A stretch of DNA of 21,937 nucleotides, taken from positions 1 through 21,937 of IMG/VR virus record IMGVR_UViG_3300020175_000063; one strand, written 5' to 3'. The DNA comes from a virus. The position numbers were made by a program, and so were the translations under genes. Position 1 is the stretch's first letter; every line of letters starts with the position of its first letter. This document shows positions 1 to 7,984 of the stretch, in pieces. The notes beneath the pieces were generated by a model. It was not told where the DNA came from and ran no database searches. It saw only the letters and a list, made by a program, of their open reading frames with translations.

Positions 1-373
1 TTTTACCATAGGACCCACCAGAATTTTCTCGGGCGAGTTTCTTTGCCTTCGCTTCGCTTCCCGATGGTATTTCTTGGGTTTCAAACTTTGGATTAGGTTC
101 GTATATTCCCTCGGACACAATCAAACGATGTTGTGAAAACGTTGTATTACCTATGACAGTTTTCATTGCGTTTGTGTGGAGCACAAGGTTGCGAGCGATC
201 TGTTTCAGATCAGGGGCCCCAAAGAATCCGTCCGCGTATAATTTTTGAAACTGTGTACGTGAACCTCGTGCTCCTAAAAACTTGGCACAAGTAATGCCTG
301 GTCCCAATTTAGTAGCAGAGGTGATCGACGATTCGAACTCTGGATTATATTGAGGGTCAACTAATATCTTCAT
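1..373 (-). CDS. Unknown late protein downstream of the spike gene (3' end cut off)
   Basis: The reading frame opens with ATG at 373-371 and runs off the left edge, so only the first ~124 residues are visible. Its ATG overlaps the TGA of the spike gene (ATGA, 4 nt), which fixes the start and implies translational coupling in the late baseplate operon. The visible part is soluble and has no signal peptide. It starts MKILVDPQYNPEFESS, followed by LGPGITCAKFLGARGSRTQF at about residues 23-42, and then turns Lys/Ser/Gly-rich near the edge. I do not recognise the family. Position next to the spike suggests a virion or hub-associated protein, but that is inference from context only. Confidence 0.75.
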   Translation of the reverse strand, partial: MKILVDPQYNPEFESSITSATKLGPGITCAKFLGARGSRTQFQKLYADGFFGAPDLKQIARNLVLHTNAMKTVIGNTTFSQHRLIVSEGIYEPNPKFETQEIPSGSEAKAKKLARENSGGSYGK

Positions 374-1839
374 TTTTTATTCACCTTGAATCGTTTACTG
401 CGATTGTCTGATGGATTGTTACCTAACAGATTGACACCCAATCGAATAGTTCCAGTCTTGGATGCTGATCGGCCGATATTCTTCGGCATATTCTTTTTGA
501 AATCCCCGTTGAGTTTGCCCTGAGATACCAAATAACTTGTAAAACTTCCGTTACCAAAGTGTTGAGGGTCGCGGAGTTTAGAACGGATCTCATGAATCGA
601 CGGATCATGATTGAACAATTCTTTATAATCATCAGATTTGGTGATCTTACTCTTTAATTTAGGATCAACTGCCACGTTTCGAATTCCGTAGTTGCTTGAT
701 GATAACTGAAGTTCCACAATAGCAGGATTAGGAATCGGTGCTGTAGGTGGAATAGGAATGAACGGCATGATTCCGGGAACAGGAACCTCTGGAACTGGAA
801 GTGTACTTGGTCCACCTACAGCAGCAGCCTTCACCGCCTGCACCGCCGTTGCAGCACCTCTCGCAAAACCCGCACTGGCAGCATGAATAGAATAGTCAGC
901 ATGTATTGCTTCTGCGGCTTTACCCACAAGAGACCCGTAAAAACACGCAAGATTCGTAACTTTCGCAGGAAATCCACCGTATGACTTCCCGTAGTAGTCC
1001 ATGAGAGGACCGCCAATGGTTCCTTTGTGCCCGATCATACTAATGTGTCGTGCTGTGATGTTTGCGATCGAAGATGCCGCTACCCATTCCCCAACAGCAG
1101 TTTGAATGAAATCACCACCCGAAAGAATCTCTGTGTTACCCTGAACAAAGTTGTTCATATTTCCTGCGACAACAACATTGTGATCGTCAAGTAATGTCTC
1201 AGTATTCATTCCGATGACTTGAGCGCCACGAGAACCTCGAATGGTATAGTTCTGGTCACGGTTTACTGTTTTGGTATGTCGCCCTTTAATTTCTTCGATC
1301 TTATCACCGGCGACGTTGAGGTTATAATTGCCACCGACATCAACATTAAAATCACCCGTGACAGAAAGAGTAAGATTACCTTTGTAAACAAGATTACCTT
1401 CCCCTTCAACGATCGTTGTTTGATCACCACCTGTAACTTCTACTCTCTGATTTTTTGAAGAAATGATAACAGTACCATCGGCGCGCATTTCAACACCCGC
1501 ACCTGTGCGATGCTTGATCAAAACTCTCTCACCGCCGGGCGTATCATCGATCTCGATAACATGACCCGATGGAGATTCAGAGACTTGATTGTAGGGATAC
1601 TGAGAAGGTTTTTGATCTGATACGTTTAGAGAAAGATCGTAGTCACCACCCCCAAGATCCAGCGAGTTTACTGTTTCTCCCTTTGAGGCTTTGTTAACAC
1701 TCGAACCGAAAAAGTAATCACGTTTGGGATATTCACCAGATGCGTCAGAGAACCCCTCTTGCGAGATGCCTACAGTTTCTTCTTGACCTTCGCCAAATTT
1801 CTCTGTTCTTTCTTTTAATGAATCAAGTTTATTCGTCAT
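370..1839 (-). CDS. gp5: Baseplate central spike (gp5 C-terminal beta-helix type), stand-alone
   Basis: This 489-aa protein is predicted to form the trimeric membrane-piercing spike under the baseplate hub. Residues 29-40 (GFSDASGEYPKR) resemble the linker that follows the OB fold in T4 gp5. Residues 92-125 (VIEIDDTPGGERVLIKH, then EMRADGTVII) are the classic gp5/VgrG entry to the triple-stranded beta-helix. About residues 130-270 are short repeated beta strands rich in G, N, D and V (for example GNLTLSVTGDFNVDVGGNYN). There is no OB fold and no lysozyme domain; these lie in the two upstream genes. Unlike T4 gp5, the protein continues ~210 residues past the helix, through an Ala-rich segment and a Pro-rich segment (348-371) into a basic tail. 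The start overlaps the amidase gene by 11 nt. Confidence 0.85.
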   Translation of the reverse strand: MTNKLDSLKERTEKFGEGQEETVGISQEGFSDASGEYPKRDYFFGSSVNKASKGETVNSLDLGGGDYDLSLNVSDQKPSQYPYNQVSESPSGHVIEIDDTPGGERVLIKHRTGAGVEMRADGTVIISSKNQRVEVTGGDQTTIVEGEGNLVYKGNLTLSVTGDFNVDVGGNYNLNVAGDKIEEIKGRHTKTVNRDQNYTIRGSRGAQVIGMNTETLLDDHNVVVAGNMNNFVQGNTEILSGGDFIQTAVGEWVAASSIANITARHISMIGHKGTIGGPLMDYYGKSYGGFPAKVTNLACFYGSLVGKAAEAIHADYSIHAASAGFARGAATAVQAVKAAAVGGPSTLPVPEVPVPGIMPFIPIPPTAPIPNPAIVELQLSSSNYGIRNVAVDPKLKSKITKSDDYKELFNHDPSIHEIRSKLRDPQHFGNGSFTSYLVSQGKLNGDFKKNMPKNIGRSASKTGTIRLGVNLLGNNPSDNRSKRFKVNKK

Positions 1840-3721
1840 TTTTTAGAATCTCGTCGATCGTTAGTGGCGCTTGTGATAATGTATCTGTAAACTTCGATTG
1901 TTTTCTGAAAATATTCTCAACATAATTAATCACCTCAAAGCCTGGGTCTATTTCGTCCTCGTCGATATCATTATGACCAATGATCTGACCACCCGGAAAT
2001 ACCGCATAGAACGATCTACAAAAGTGGTCAAAAGTATTCAACTGGCTTCTCGTCAACGATTGTACTGATAAAAAGTTTTCTGAATTAGGTGTTCCCGAAG
2101 GAACATTAATTCCTCCAACAAACACAATTCCGATACTTCTCAGATCATGACTGTTTACAGGAGCGTGTTGCCCTTGTGTGTTAACTGGTCTACCTCTCTG
2201 TAGAGAACCATCGCGTCTGATAACATAGTGGTAACCAATCCCATCCAACCCAAGATCTAAATGGTATTTATTGATTTCTTCAGAACCAATATTCTTGTTG
2301 GTGTGTGTCTCGCTCCAGTGTGTGACTACTTCAGTCACATCACGATCAACATTTCGCAGTTCAGCCTGTAGTTCTTCAATAGATGACACATAAGGGAAAA
2401 CGGGTTCGCCTTCACCTTTCTTCCACTCTTTCTCATATGATCCAATAACATATGGTTCAGAAAAGACAGCCTCACTAGGAGTGACACGAGTAGCGTTGTC
2501 GATCGTTGTGTCGATACTCTTCACTAACTGTCGTATACTATCGAATGATTTGCCTGTCGCGTCATACAACAGTCTCACCGCTTCTGAGATGTCACCAGCA
2601 TCGCCCTGAGACAAGTTAACAACCCTGTTGGTTTGTTCGTCTGTAAGTTTGGGTGCAAAGTCACGAACCCGTTTCTTAACATCTGACAGAACCTCTGTAC
2701 TAATGCCCTGTATGATACCTGTTTGAGATCCCTTTGCGACCTTTGTTTGTATGAGTGATCTGTATTCATCACCCTTTGTTGTGTATGTGTTTCTTGCTTC
2801 GGCCGATCCTGTAACAGAGTTGAGGACAGTTTTCGAATCTTTACCACCCGATAAGTTTTCAAGGTCGGAACCTGCTTTCTTTAGATTCTGTTTGATGTTA
2901 CCCGAATCTTTCACAATATTGGATAAATCTGCTAAAGGGTTTGTTTTATTCTTTAAAATTGCCTCATTAAATTCGGCACTATCAGTTTCTCCTCGACCTA
3001 TGCGAGAAGAAGTCACTGAAGACCTTGTAATATTACCGTTCGCATCAACAGCAGAAATCGTGCTGATCACAGTGTTGAGATTGCTGTTTGACGCAAGACT
3101 GGTTCTGACTACCGATTCGAGTTCGTCTGTTACGCTTGTGATTGCTTTATTTGCAAGAGAATTGATTGCTGAAGCACCATCAAAAGCACCCATCTTACCA
3201 GATAGTATATCTTTGCCTGCGTCGAGAATACCTTGAGGGCTGGCTTCGACAAGTGCTTTTTGAAGATTGCCTGGAGTCACTCCAAGACCCGTGATTAACT
3301 GAAGCACAGAGGCTACGGTACCGCTAACGCCACCTTCAGCATCAAGTGTTGCTTGGATAGGAAACACGACACCATTCTCATCGGGTTCGCTAAATGTAAT
3401 TTTGACAGCCGACCCAAACTTAGATGCGAGCCCCGAAGTTAGTTCATCGACAAAGGCGGTCTTCATACCTTCAAGGCTTTGAATACCGTCGTCAATCAAC
3501 CCTTCGGTAGTCACATTGCTTAACTTATCTTGATACTTGTCGAATTTTTGTGTTAAACTTTTGACGCCACCTTCGACTTGACCGGCGACACTACCCGAAA
3601 CACTTTCGACCGAATTCTTTAAAGAGTCTTTGGCATTTTTTGCAGATGATTCGAGTTGAGTTGTATCAACAGAAGCCTCTGCATTCTTTACCGATTCCGA
3701 TAATTTTTGTTTGTCCGACAT
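1829..3721 (-). CDS. Baseplate hub-associated N-acetylmuramoyl-L-alanine amidase
   Basis: This 630-aa protein carries a C-terminal amidase of the T7-lysozyme/PGRP type (Amidase_2) at about residues 465-605. Visible motifs are VTHWSETHT with the first zinc His at 468, GYHYVIRRDGSLQRGRP at about 496-512, H519 in GQHAP, IIGHND with the second zinc His at 583, and DPGF with Asp592 in the place of the third ligand (often Cys in the family). It should cut the amide bond between muramic acid and the stem peptide during cell-wall penetration. Residues 1-440 are low-complexity, Ser/Ala/Lys-rich and mostly helical, with no family I can name; they may anchor it in the hub. It sits between the OB-fold gene (TAATG overlap) and the spike gene, so the amidase replaces the lysozyme found inside T4 gp5. 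Confidence 0.85.
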   Translation of the reverse strand: MSDKQKLSESVKNAEASVDTTQLESSAKNAKDSLKNSVESVSGSVAGQVEGGVKSLTQKFDKYQDKLSNVTTEGLIDDGIQSLEGMKTAFVDELTSGLASKFGSAVKITFSEPDENGVVFPIQATLDAEGGVSGTVASVLQLITGLGVTPGNLQKALVEASPQGILDAGKDILSGKMGAFDGASAINSLANKAITSVTDELESVVRTSLASNSNLNTVISTISAVDANGNITRSSVTSSRIGRGETDSAEFNEAILKNKTNPLADLSNIVKDSGNIKQNLKKAGSDLENLSGGKDSKTVLNSVTGSAEARNTYTTKGDEYRSLIQTKVAKGSQTGIIQGISTEVLSDVKKRVRDFAPKLTDEQTNRVVNLSQGDAGDISEAVRLLYDATGKSFDSIRQLVKSIDTTIDNATRVTPSEAVFSEPYVIGSYEKEWKKGEGEPVFPYVSSIEELQAELRNVDRDVTEVVTHWSETHTNKNIGSEEINKYHLDLGLDGIGYHYVIRRDGSLQRGRPVNTQGQHAPVNSHDLRSIGIVFVGGINVPSGTPNSENFLSVQSLTRSQLNTFDHFCRSFYAVFPGGQIIGHNDIDEDEIDPGFEVINYVENIFRKQSKFTDTLSQAPLTIDEILKNDE

Positions 3722-4608
3722 TATGAAAGCACCTCGTCGTAAGCCCTTTGTGCGAGTATGTCTGTTCGATTTGACCCTTTGATATATTCTTTGTTAATCA
3801 CTACACTCGCATCTTTAATATTAGATGTCGCAAGAAGTTTTCGATTAGCAAGGCTTAAACGATTTCTTAACTCGAACACCACAAATTGTAACTGAATAGA
3901 AAATAATCTCCAATCAGAGTTCGGGGAATATTGTGCGGCAAATCTTAACAGGTCAGAAAATCGACTACCGATTTCTGTTGTGTTTTTCCACTGAACAATA
4001 CCCACAGTTTCTTCGGTGATGTCATCGTCATATGTTTTAAAACGAGAAACACCTTCGAGCGCCCCTGTTATGGCTGCCGCATGAATTAACTCATAACCAT
4101 TATCGATAAAGAACTTTACTGATTGCTGTCGTCTGAGACCTACAAGAGCGTAGTTACCGAAACTTGCTTCTGCTACATTGTCGTCCTTCATACGAGTCGA
4201 AACAACATTCTGTAGTCTTTCTTGGTCATACTCAAAACTATTATCTGTATTGTTTTGTCGACCACTCTGAACACTCGAAGGAAATTCTGTTCGAGGTAAT
4301 GACCCTAGAATTAAAGGAATTTGAGATGATACCCCGTCAAGAAAAACACCGAACACAAACGCACCCGAAACAAGTTGAGGTATTTTTCCAATACCAGACG
4401 CACCACCTTCTGTGGTAGGAACTAATACTTGTGCCCATGGTAAATCTTTCTCAGGAATGTTTTCTGTACTCTCACTGTGTACGCCATAAATTCTGACTTT
4501 AACACGACCTTCAAGGCCTGATGGTGGATGTGAGTTAACAACAGTTCCGAAGAACCATCGATAATCGTCCCCATAAAACTCTTTCTGTATAGGTCTTAGA
4601 ACAGCCAT
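3721..4608 (-). CDS. gp5: gp5-like hub protein: OB fold plus degenerate tail-lysozyme-like domain
   Basis: Residues 17-107 match the N-terminal OB fold of T4 gp5: WFFGTVVN, GRVKVRIYGVH, LPWAQVLVPTT, SGIG, then GVFLDG and ILGSLP. This domain joins the gp27 hub to the spike. Residues 160-290 resemble a phage tail lysozyme domain (Phage_lysozyme2 type): SVKFFIDNGY, AAAITGALEG, VGIVQWKN, QLQFVVFELRN. In that family I expect a catalytic Glu in a G-N-L-x-x-E-S motif; here the segment reads GALEGVS (182-188) with Val187 at that place and a Glu two residues earlier, so activity is doubtful. The start is supported by AAAGGA about 9 nt upstream. It lies 22 nt after gp27 and overlaps the amidase gene by 1 nt. 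The OB assignment is firm; the lysozyme-like part is less so. Confidence 0.82.
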   Translation of the reverse strand: MAVLRPIQKEFYGDDYRWFFGTVVNSHPPSGLEGRVKVRIYGVHSESTENIPEKDLPWAQVLVPTTEGGASGIGKIPQLVSGAFVFGVFLDGVSSQIPLILGSLPRTEFPSSVQSGRQNNTDNSFEYDQERLQNVVSTRMKDDNVAEASFGNYALVGLRRQQSVKFFIDNGYELIHAAAITGALEGVSRFKTYDDDITEETVGIVQWKNTTEIGSRFSDLLRFAAQYSPNSDWRLFSIQLQFVVFELRNRLSLANRKLLATSNIKDASVVINKEYIKGSNRTDILAQRAYDEVLS

Positions 4609-4630
4609 TAAGTGTTATCCTTTAAATGCT

Positions 4631-5995
4631 TCATACTCTAAAGTCTTTTGGCAGTTCGCCTAGTTTGGTCAATCTTAAAATCGTAGTGTGTTTCTCGTCA
4701 GCGAGTCTATGATTGGTTGCAAGAATTATATAGTCTCCAGATTTTCTTTTGTCGATCTGATCATTGGTGTCTTTTAGATCCCCCTGAACATTTGAGTTTA
4801 GAAACAGAAGTCTTAATTTGCGACCTACACTGATCTTACCTTTGAAGAATAACGACCCATTCATTCCGATATCAATGATGTTCTTCTTCAAGAAGGTTCT
4901 TATGATTTTATTCTTAGCCTTCAATCGCGACTCGATTAGGCTGTTGTTCTCCCCCAATAATGAAGTCTCGTCGTGATAACTCTTGAATTGGTTATATGTG
5001 TTACTTGACACGACTTGATGAATATGTAACGAGTTGTATTCGTCAGATAATTTACCATCGATCTCCAAAGACGGATCGAAAACAGATTGATTTGTATCTG
5101 CGGAGATCAATTTGTTCGTGTAGAACTCGTCAAGGATATCTCGAATACTAATGTGATCGCCTGATAGTACTCCTGTCCCAGCATCAATGCTCGCATAAAA
5201 AGATCCAATCGCACCATTCTCATACAGTGCCAACGAGTTTTCAGCATCCACCTCTTTGAACGACATGATTTCATAATAAGGTCTAAGTTGATCCTGATCC
5301 GCGTCAACACCAGAAATCGCAGAACTATATCTCAGAGGCAGTTTATCATTGATCACATCTTCTCTGAGCAGACCGTCAAGGGATGACATCACGAGACTGT
5401 TTGTGTAAAGACTTCCTGACAAAAATATAGGTGAACCTGTTTGAGTTGTTGCGCGGTCTCTTAACCACTGTATCGCTTCAAGGGGGCTTAGATAAGGTAC
5501 GATTATCTTTCTCGGACCTTGAACAGATGGTTCAAATAAACTTTTGACTACTGTCTTACCCAATTCATTATCTGCTATAGAAGTGATAATGTTTTCGAGT
5601 TCGTCTGTATAAGATTTACTAAACTGTTTTATAGCATCAATATATACATGTTCTTCGACCAAACTAATCGAGAGCAATTCTGCTCTCTCATTCATTTTTT
5701 GTGTGTCGTTTATCTTCGAGAAAAAGAAATACTTGACGACGACCGGTTCCTCTGGATTTTCAGCGTCACCCAAAACAAGTTTAAGTCTTTCTGTCCCCTG
5801 AATATTTAATGATTTTTTAAGACCAAAGTCATCTATGAGAACAATCGTTGAATCTACATAGGGCTTATATAGATTCTCGAATAAGTTTACTTCGACAATA
5901 TTACCCCGAACATCTACAACCTTATCTTCGTTTTTGACAGAAGATAAAATTATAGACGCTTCGAGTATTCCAAACTGAGATTGGTTTTGAGCCAT
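4631..5995 (-). CDS. gp27: Baseplate hub subunit, gp27-like
   Basis: This 454-aa protein is predicted to form the trimeric ring that joins the tail tube to the gp5 spike; T4 gp27 has 391 residues. The N-terminal region (FGILEASIIL, VDVRGNIVEVNLFENLYKPY, STIVLIDDFGLKKSL) has the strand pattern of tube-like hub domains. The segment YLSPLEAIQWLRDRA at about residues 168-182 with SPIFLSGSLYTNSLV after it is typical of marine T4-like hub proteins. The C-terminus (GDYIILATNHRLADEKHTT ILRL) resembles the conserved beta-rich end of gp27-like hubs. It starts at an overlapping TAATG with gp53 and is followed at once by the OB-fold gp5 gene, its expected binding partner. The assignment rests on pattern and gene order. 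Confidence 0.75.
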   Translation of the reverse strand: MAQNQSQFGILEASIILSSVKNEDKVVDVRGNIVEVNLFENLYKPYVDSTIVLIDDFGLKKSLNIQGTERLKLVLGDAENPEEPVVVKYFFFSKINDTQKMNERAELLSISLVEEHVYIDAIKQFSKSYTDELENIITSIADNELGKTVVKSLFEPSVQGPRKIIVPYLSPLEAIQWLRDRATTQTGSPIFLSGSLYTNSLVMSSLDGLLREDVINDKLPLRYSSAISGVDADQDQLRPYYEIMSFKEVDAENSLALYENGAIGSFYASIDAGTGVLSGDHISIRDILDEFYTNKLISADTNQSVFDPSLEIDGKLSDEYNSLHIHQVVSSNTYNQFKSYHDETSLLGENNSLIESRLKAKNKIIRTFLKKNIIDIGMNGSLFFKGKISVGRKLRLLFLNSNVQGDLKDTNDQIDKRKSGDYIILATNHRLADEKHTTILRLTKLGELPKDFRV

Positions 5996-6738
5996 TAAGT
6001 TCTCTTAAGTAGTCGCTTGAAGTCGCCTACAACTTGTTCGATGTATTGTTTTTTAATTACTCGAATCTTCTTGACAGCATCGTTCTGACTAATCAGAAAC
6101 TCAAGATTAGTAATAGGAATCTTCGAGGGTTCGAATTGGTAAAAGAAGTCAAGGTATGTTCCCGAATCATTCTCGTAGTGATGTGTTCCCTGATATTCAT
6201 AAACTGTAGCCTGAAGCCCGGCAAGCTCATTAGAACCATCAGCATAAGAGATCTCATCCTTACCTGTAATGTCGCTGTCTGACGAAATGGTAATCTCGCC
6301 TACATTAAGATTCTTTCTGACAACAACGCCGTCACTACCCTGAACTAACACTGCTTGCCCAACAGGATATTTGTCAGCAAGATTTCGAATCCCTGCGCTA
6401 TCCGCTTCTGTCAAATTTAGTTTAACAGTGTAGTTTGGAAACATCGTATTCTGAGCATACGTGTATAATTGTTGAAGCGTCTTCGGCCAACCTTGTTCTC
6501 GCAATCTCTCATTCATCAAGAAGAAGGTCCAATCATACTCACTCTTACCATAAAGTCTGTGCGCTAATGTGTCGGGTCTATCCCCATCACGAATCTCATA
6601 CTCGATGTAAGCACCGGTTGTGTCTCGTAATATATCAATCAGATCAACATATCTTGTTAGTTGTTGAAACAATACGGGAGACTCTTCCTCACCAAAGAGG
6701 TAGAAAACCTTGGGAAAATTTTCAAAATACTTTGACAT
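5995..6738 (-). CDS. gp53: Baseplate wedge subunit gp53
   Basis: This 247-aa protein matches gp53, the wedge protein that helps join the six wedges around the hub (T4 gp53 is about 196 aa). It opens MSKYFENFPKVFY, followed by DLIDILRDTTGAYIEYEIRD. Residues 50-78 (RDGDRPDTLAHRLYG, EYDWTFFLMNE) form a LysM-like motif that is the hallmark of gp53. The C-terminal part (FEPSKIPITNLEFLISQND, then a basic end) is also typical. It overlaps gp48 by one base (TAATG) and gp27 by one base (TAATG), so it is probably translated by coupling. No oddities beyond the extra length, which lies after the LysM-like part. Confidence 0.88.
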   Translation of the reverse strand: MSKYFENFPKVFYLFGEEESPVLFQQLTRYVDLIDILRDTTGAYIEYEIRDGDRPDTLAHRLYGKSEYDWTFFLMNERLREQGWPKTLQQLYTYAQNTMFPNYTVKLNLTEADSAGIRNLADKYPVGQAVLVQGSDGVVVRKNLNVGEITISSDSDITGKDEISYADGSNELAGLQATVYEYQGTHHYENDSGTYLDFFYQFEPSKIPITNLEFLISQNDAVKKIRVIKKQYIEQVVGDFKRLLKRT

Positions 6739-7937
6739 TAGAAACCGCCCCTAATTTTTTCTTTGTCCAGAGTAACAATCTCTTGAAACGCTAACGAGAT
6801 ATCAACTTCAACAAAGTTACCATCCCAATGCATTCCTGTTCCGGTTGAGTTGAAAGATGTCTGTACATCTCTAAGATAACATCTCTGAATTTTAAATGCC
6901 GGATTTTCTCCGTAATTATTTTTAATATCTATTTCAAACATGTTGGGAAATTTATACGCAAGGGGTACACCCGAATCACCAAGAGGTATCTTTTCTGGGT
7001 AGAGTTCTTGTCTGAAAAATTTTACAATGTTTCGCACTTCTAATGCTTCCTCGTGACTGTTCGCGACCATTTTGAAGGTGAAAGCAAAACTTCTTATTCC
7101 CACTTGCTGAAAAAGTGTTCGTTGATTGGGGGCAGATGCGATTCGTGTTGCGCTTCGTACAGCAGGAGAAAGACCTCCCATGGTATCTCCTAGTGCCGAG
7201 GCACCCACAACTGCGCCGGCACTGCCGAATGCGCTACCAATCGCTGCACCTAAAACTTCTCCCGCACCTTTAGCGATTGCGGCGGCCGCAAGAGCAGACG
7301 CTGTTGATAATAGTTGACCATTAGACGAGGCTCCAGCAAATGGATTTTGTCCTTGCATCGCGCCTTCAAGCGCCCCGCCGACTAGTCCTAAGTTGGCAGT
7401 TTCATATTGTGCCAGATCACTGTATCGCAGATCACGTTGAAGAGGCAAGGTGACGCTACCAACGCGTTCACCACCGCCTTTATTCTCATATGTCTGAAAG
7501 TAAGACGCTTGTTGTGCTTCACCTTCTTCGGTTTCAAAAAGTATGTCTGTGAGAGACTCGCCGTTCTGAGAGCGAAGGACAGTATTACTGATAGTTCCTC
7601 GCTCGGTCATCCCGTCTTCAGCCGTGCCGGCTAGCGACTCCACCGGATTAGATGTCTTTTCGCTTAAGTAATTAAACAACTTCCCTATCTTTTCTGATAT
7701 ATCAACACCTTCAGTTTTGACTGCTGTAAAAATAATACGGGCAGGAAAAGACCTTGATAGTGTGAGGGGATATTTAAAATTCCGAGACTCTTCCTGCGAT
7801 TCTTCTGAAGGATCTGTGGCTTCTTGATTAACGTCTTGGGTAGATTTTTCTTCGGCGATCACAACTTCTTCGGTTGCCGTGTTCGGTTCTTCGCTCCAGT
7901 ACTGGCGGCGTTCACTTCGATTTTGTATAGTGTCCAT
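6738..7937 (-). CDS. gp48: Baseplate tail-tube cap gp48 (gp48/gp54 family)
   Basis: This 399-aa protein is the first gene of the leftward late operon. It has an acidic, probably disordered N-terminus (to about residue 60), then LTLSRSFPARIIFTAVKTEG, a central Gly/Ala-rich stretch at about 190-265, and a conserved C-terminal half: FAFTFKMVANSHEEALEV, IVKFFRQELYPE, FPNMFEIDIKN, and CYLRDVQTSFN ending in WDGNFVEVDISLAFQEI. That C-terminal half is the tube-like fold of gp48/gp54, which starts the tail tube on the baseplate. T4 gp48 has 364 residues. The start at 7937 lies about 31 nt from a late promoter and has AGG about 9 nt upstream. gp48 is preferred over gp54 because a separate gp54-like gene is present at 9834-10514. 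Confidence 0.8.
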   Translation of the reverse strand: MDTIQNRSERRQYWSEEPNTATEEVVIAEEKSTQDVNQEATDPSEESQEESRNFKYPLTLSRSFPARIIFTAVKTEGVDISEKIGKLFNYLSEKTSNPVESLAGTAEDGMTERGTISNTVLRSQNGESLTDILFETEEGEAQQASYFQTYENKGGGERVGSVTLPLQRDLRYSDLAQYETANLGLVGGALEGAMQGQNPFAGASSNGQLLSTASALAAAAIAKGAGEVLGAAIGSAFGSAGAVVGASALGDTMGGLSPAVRSATRIASAPNQRTLFQQVGIRSFAFTFKMVANSHEEALEVRNIVKFFRQELYPEKIPLGDSGVPLAYKFPNMFEIDIKNNYGENPAFKIQRCYLRDVQTSFNSTGTGMHWDGNFVEVDISLAFQEIVTLDKEKIRGGF

Positions 7938-7946
7938 ATAAGACCT

Positions 7947-7954
7947 AATAAATA
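7947..7954 (+). promoter_or_regulatory. Probable T4-type late promoter for the rightward structural operon
   Basis: The plus strand reads AATAAATA, seven of eight bases of TATAAATA, about 30 nt upstream of the gp4 start codon. It lies within 15 bp of the exact late promoter on the other strand, so the two operons appear to be fired from one compact divergent region. Confidence 0.55.
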
Positions 7955-7968
7955 TGTTTATCTTAGTT

Positions 7969-7976
7969 TATTTATA
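7969..7976 (-). promoter_or_regulatory. T4-type late promoter for the leftward baseplate operon
   Basis: The minus strand reads TATAAATA, an exact match to the T4 late-promoter consensus. It lies about 31 nt upstream of the gp48 ATG, the usual distance for a short 5' leader. In T4 this element is read by RNA polymerase carrying gp55, with gp33 and the sliding clamp; a gp33 homologue is encoded at 13831-14064. Confidence 0.75.
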
Positions 7977-7984
7977 GAGTTTTT

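Noticed and set aside
2751-3236. 161-aa plus-strand open frame inside the amidase gene
   Set aside because: It is antisense to the low-complexity part of the amidase protein, and lacks a promoter, ribosome site or recognisable motif.
1829-4608. The idea that the split gp5 genes result from sequencing frameshifts
   Set aside because: Each gene has its own ATG, the junctions are orderly overlaps (TAATG and an 11-nt overlap), and extra domains rather than broken domains lie at the borders.
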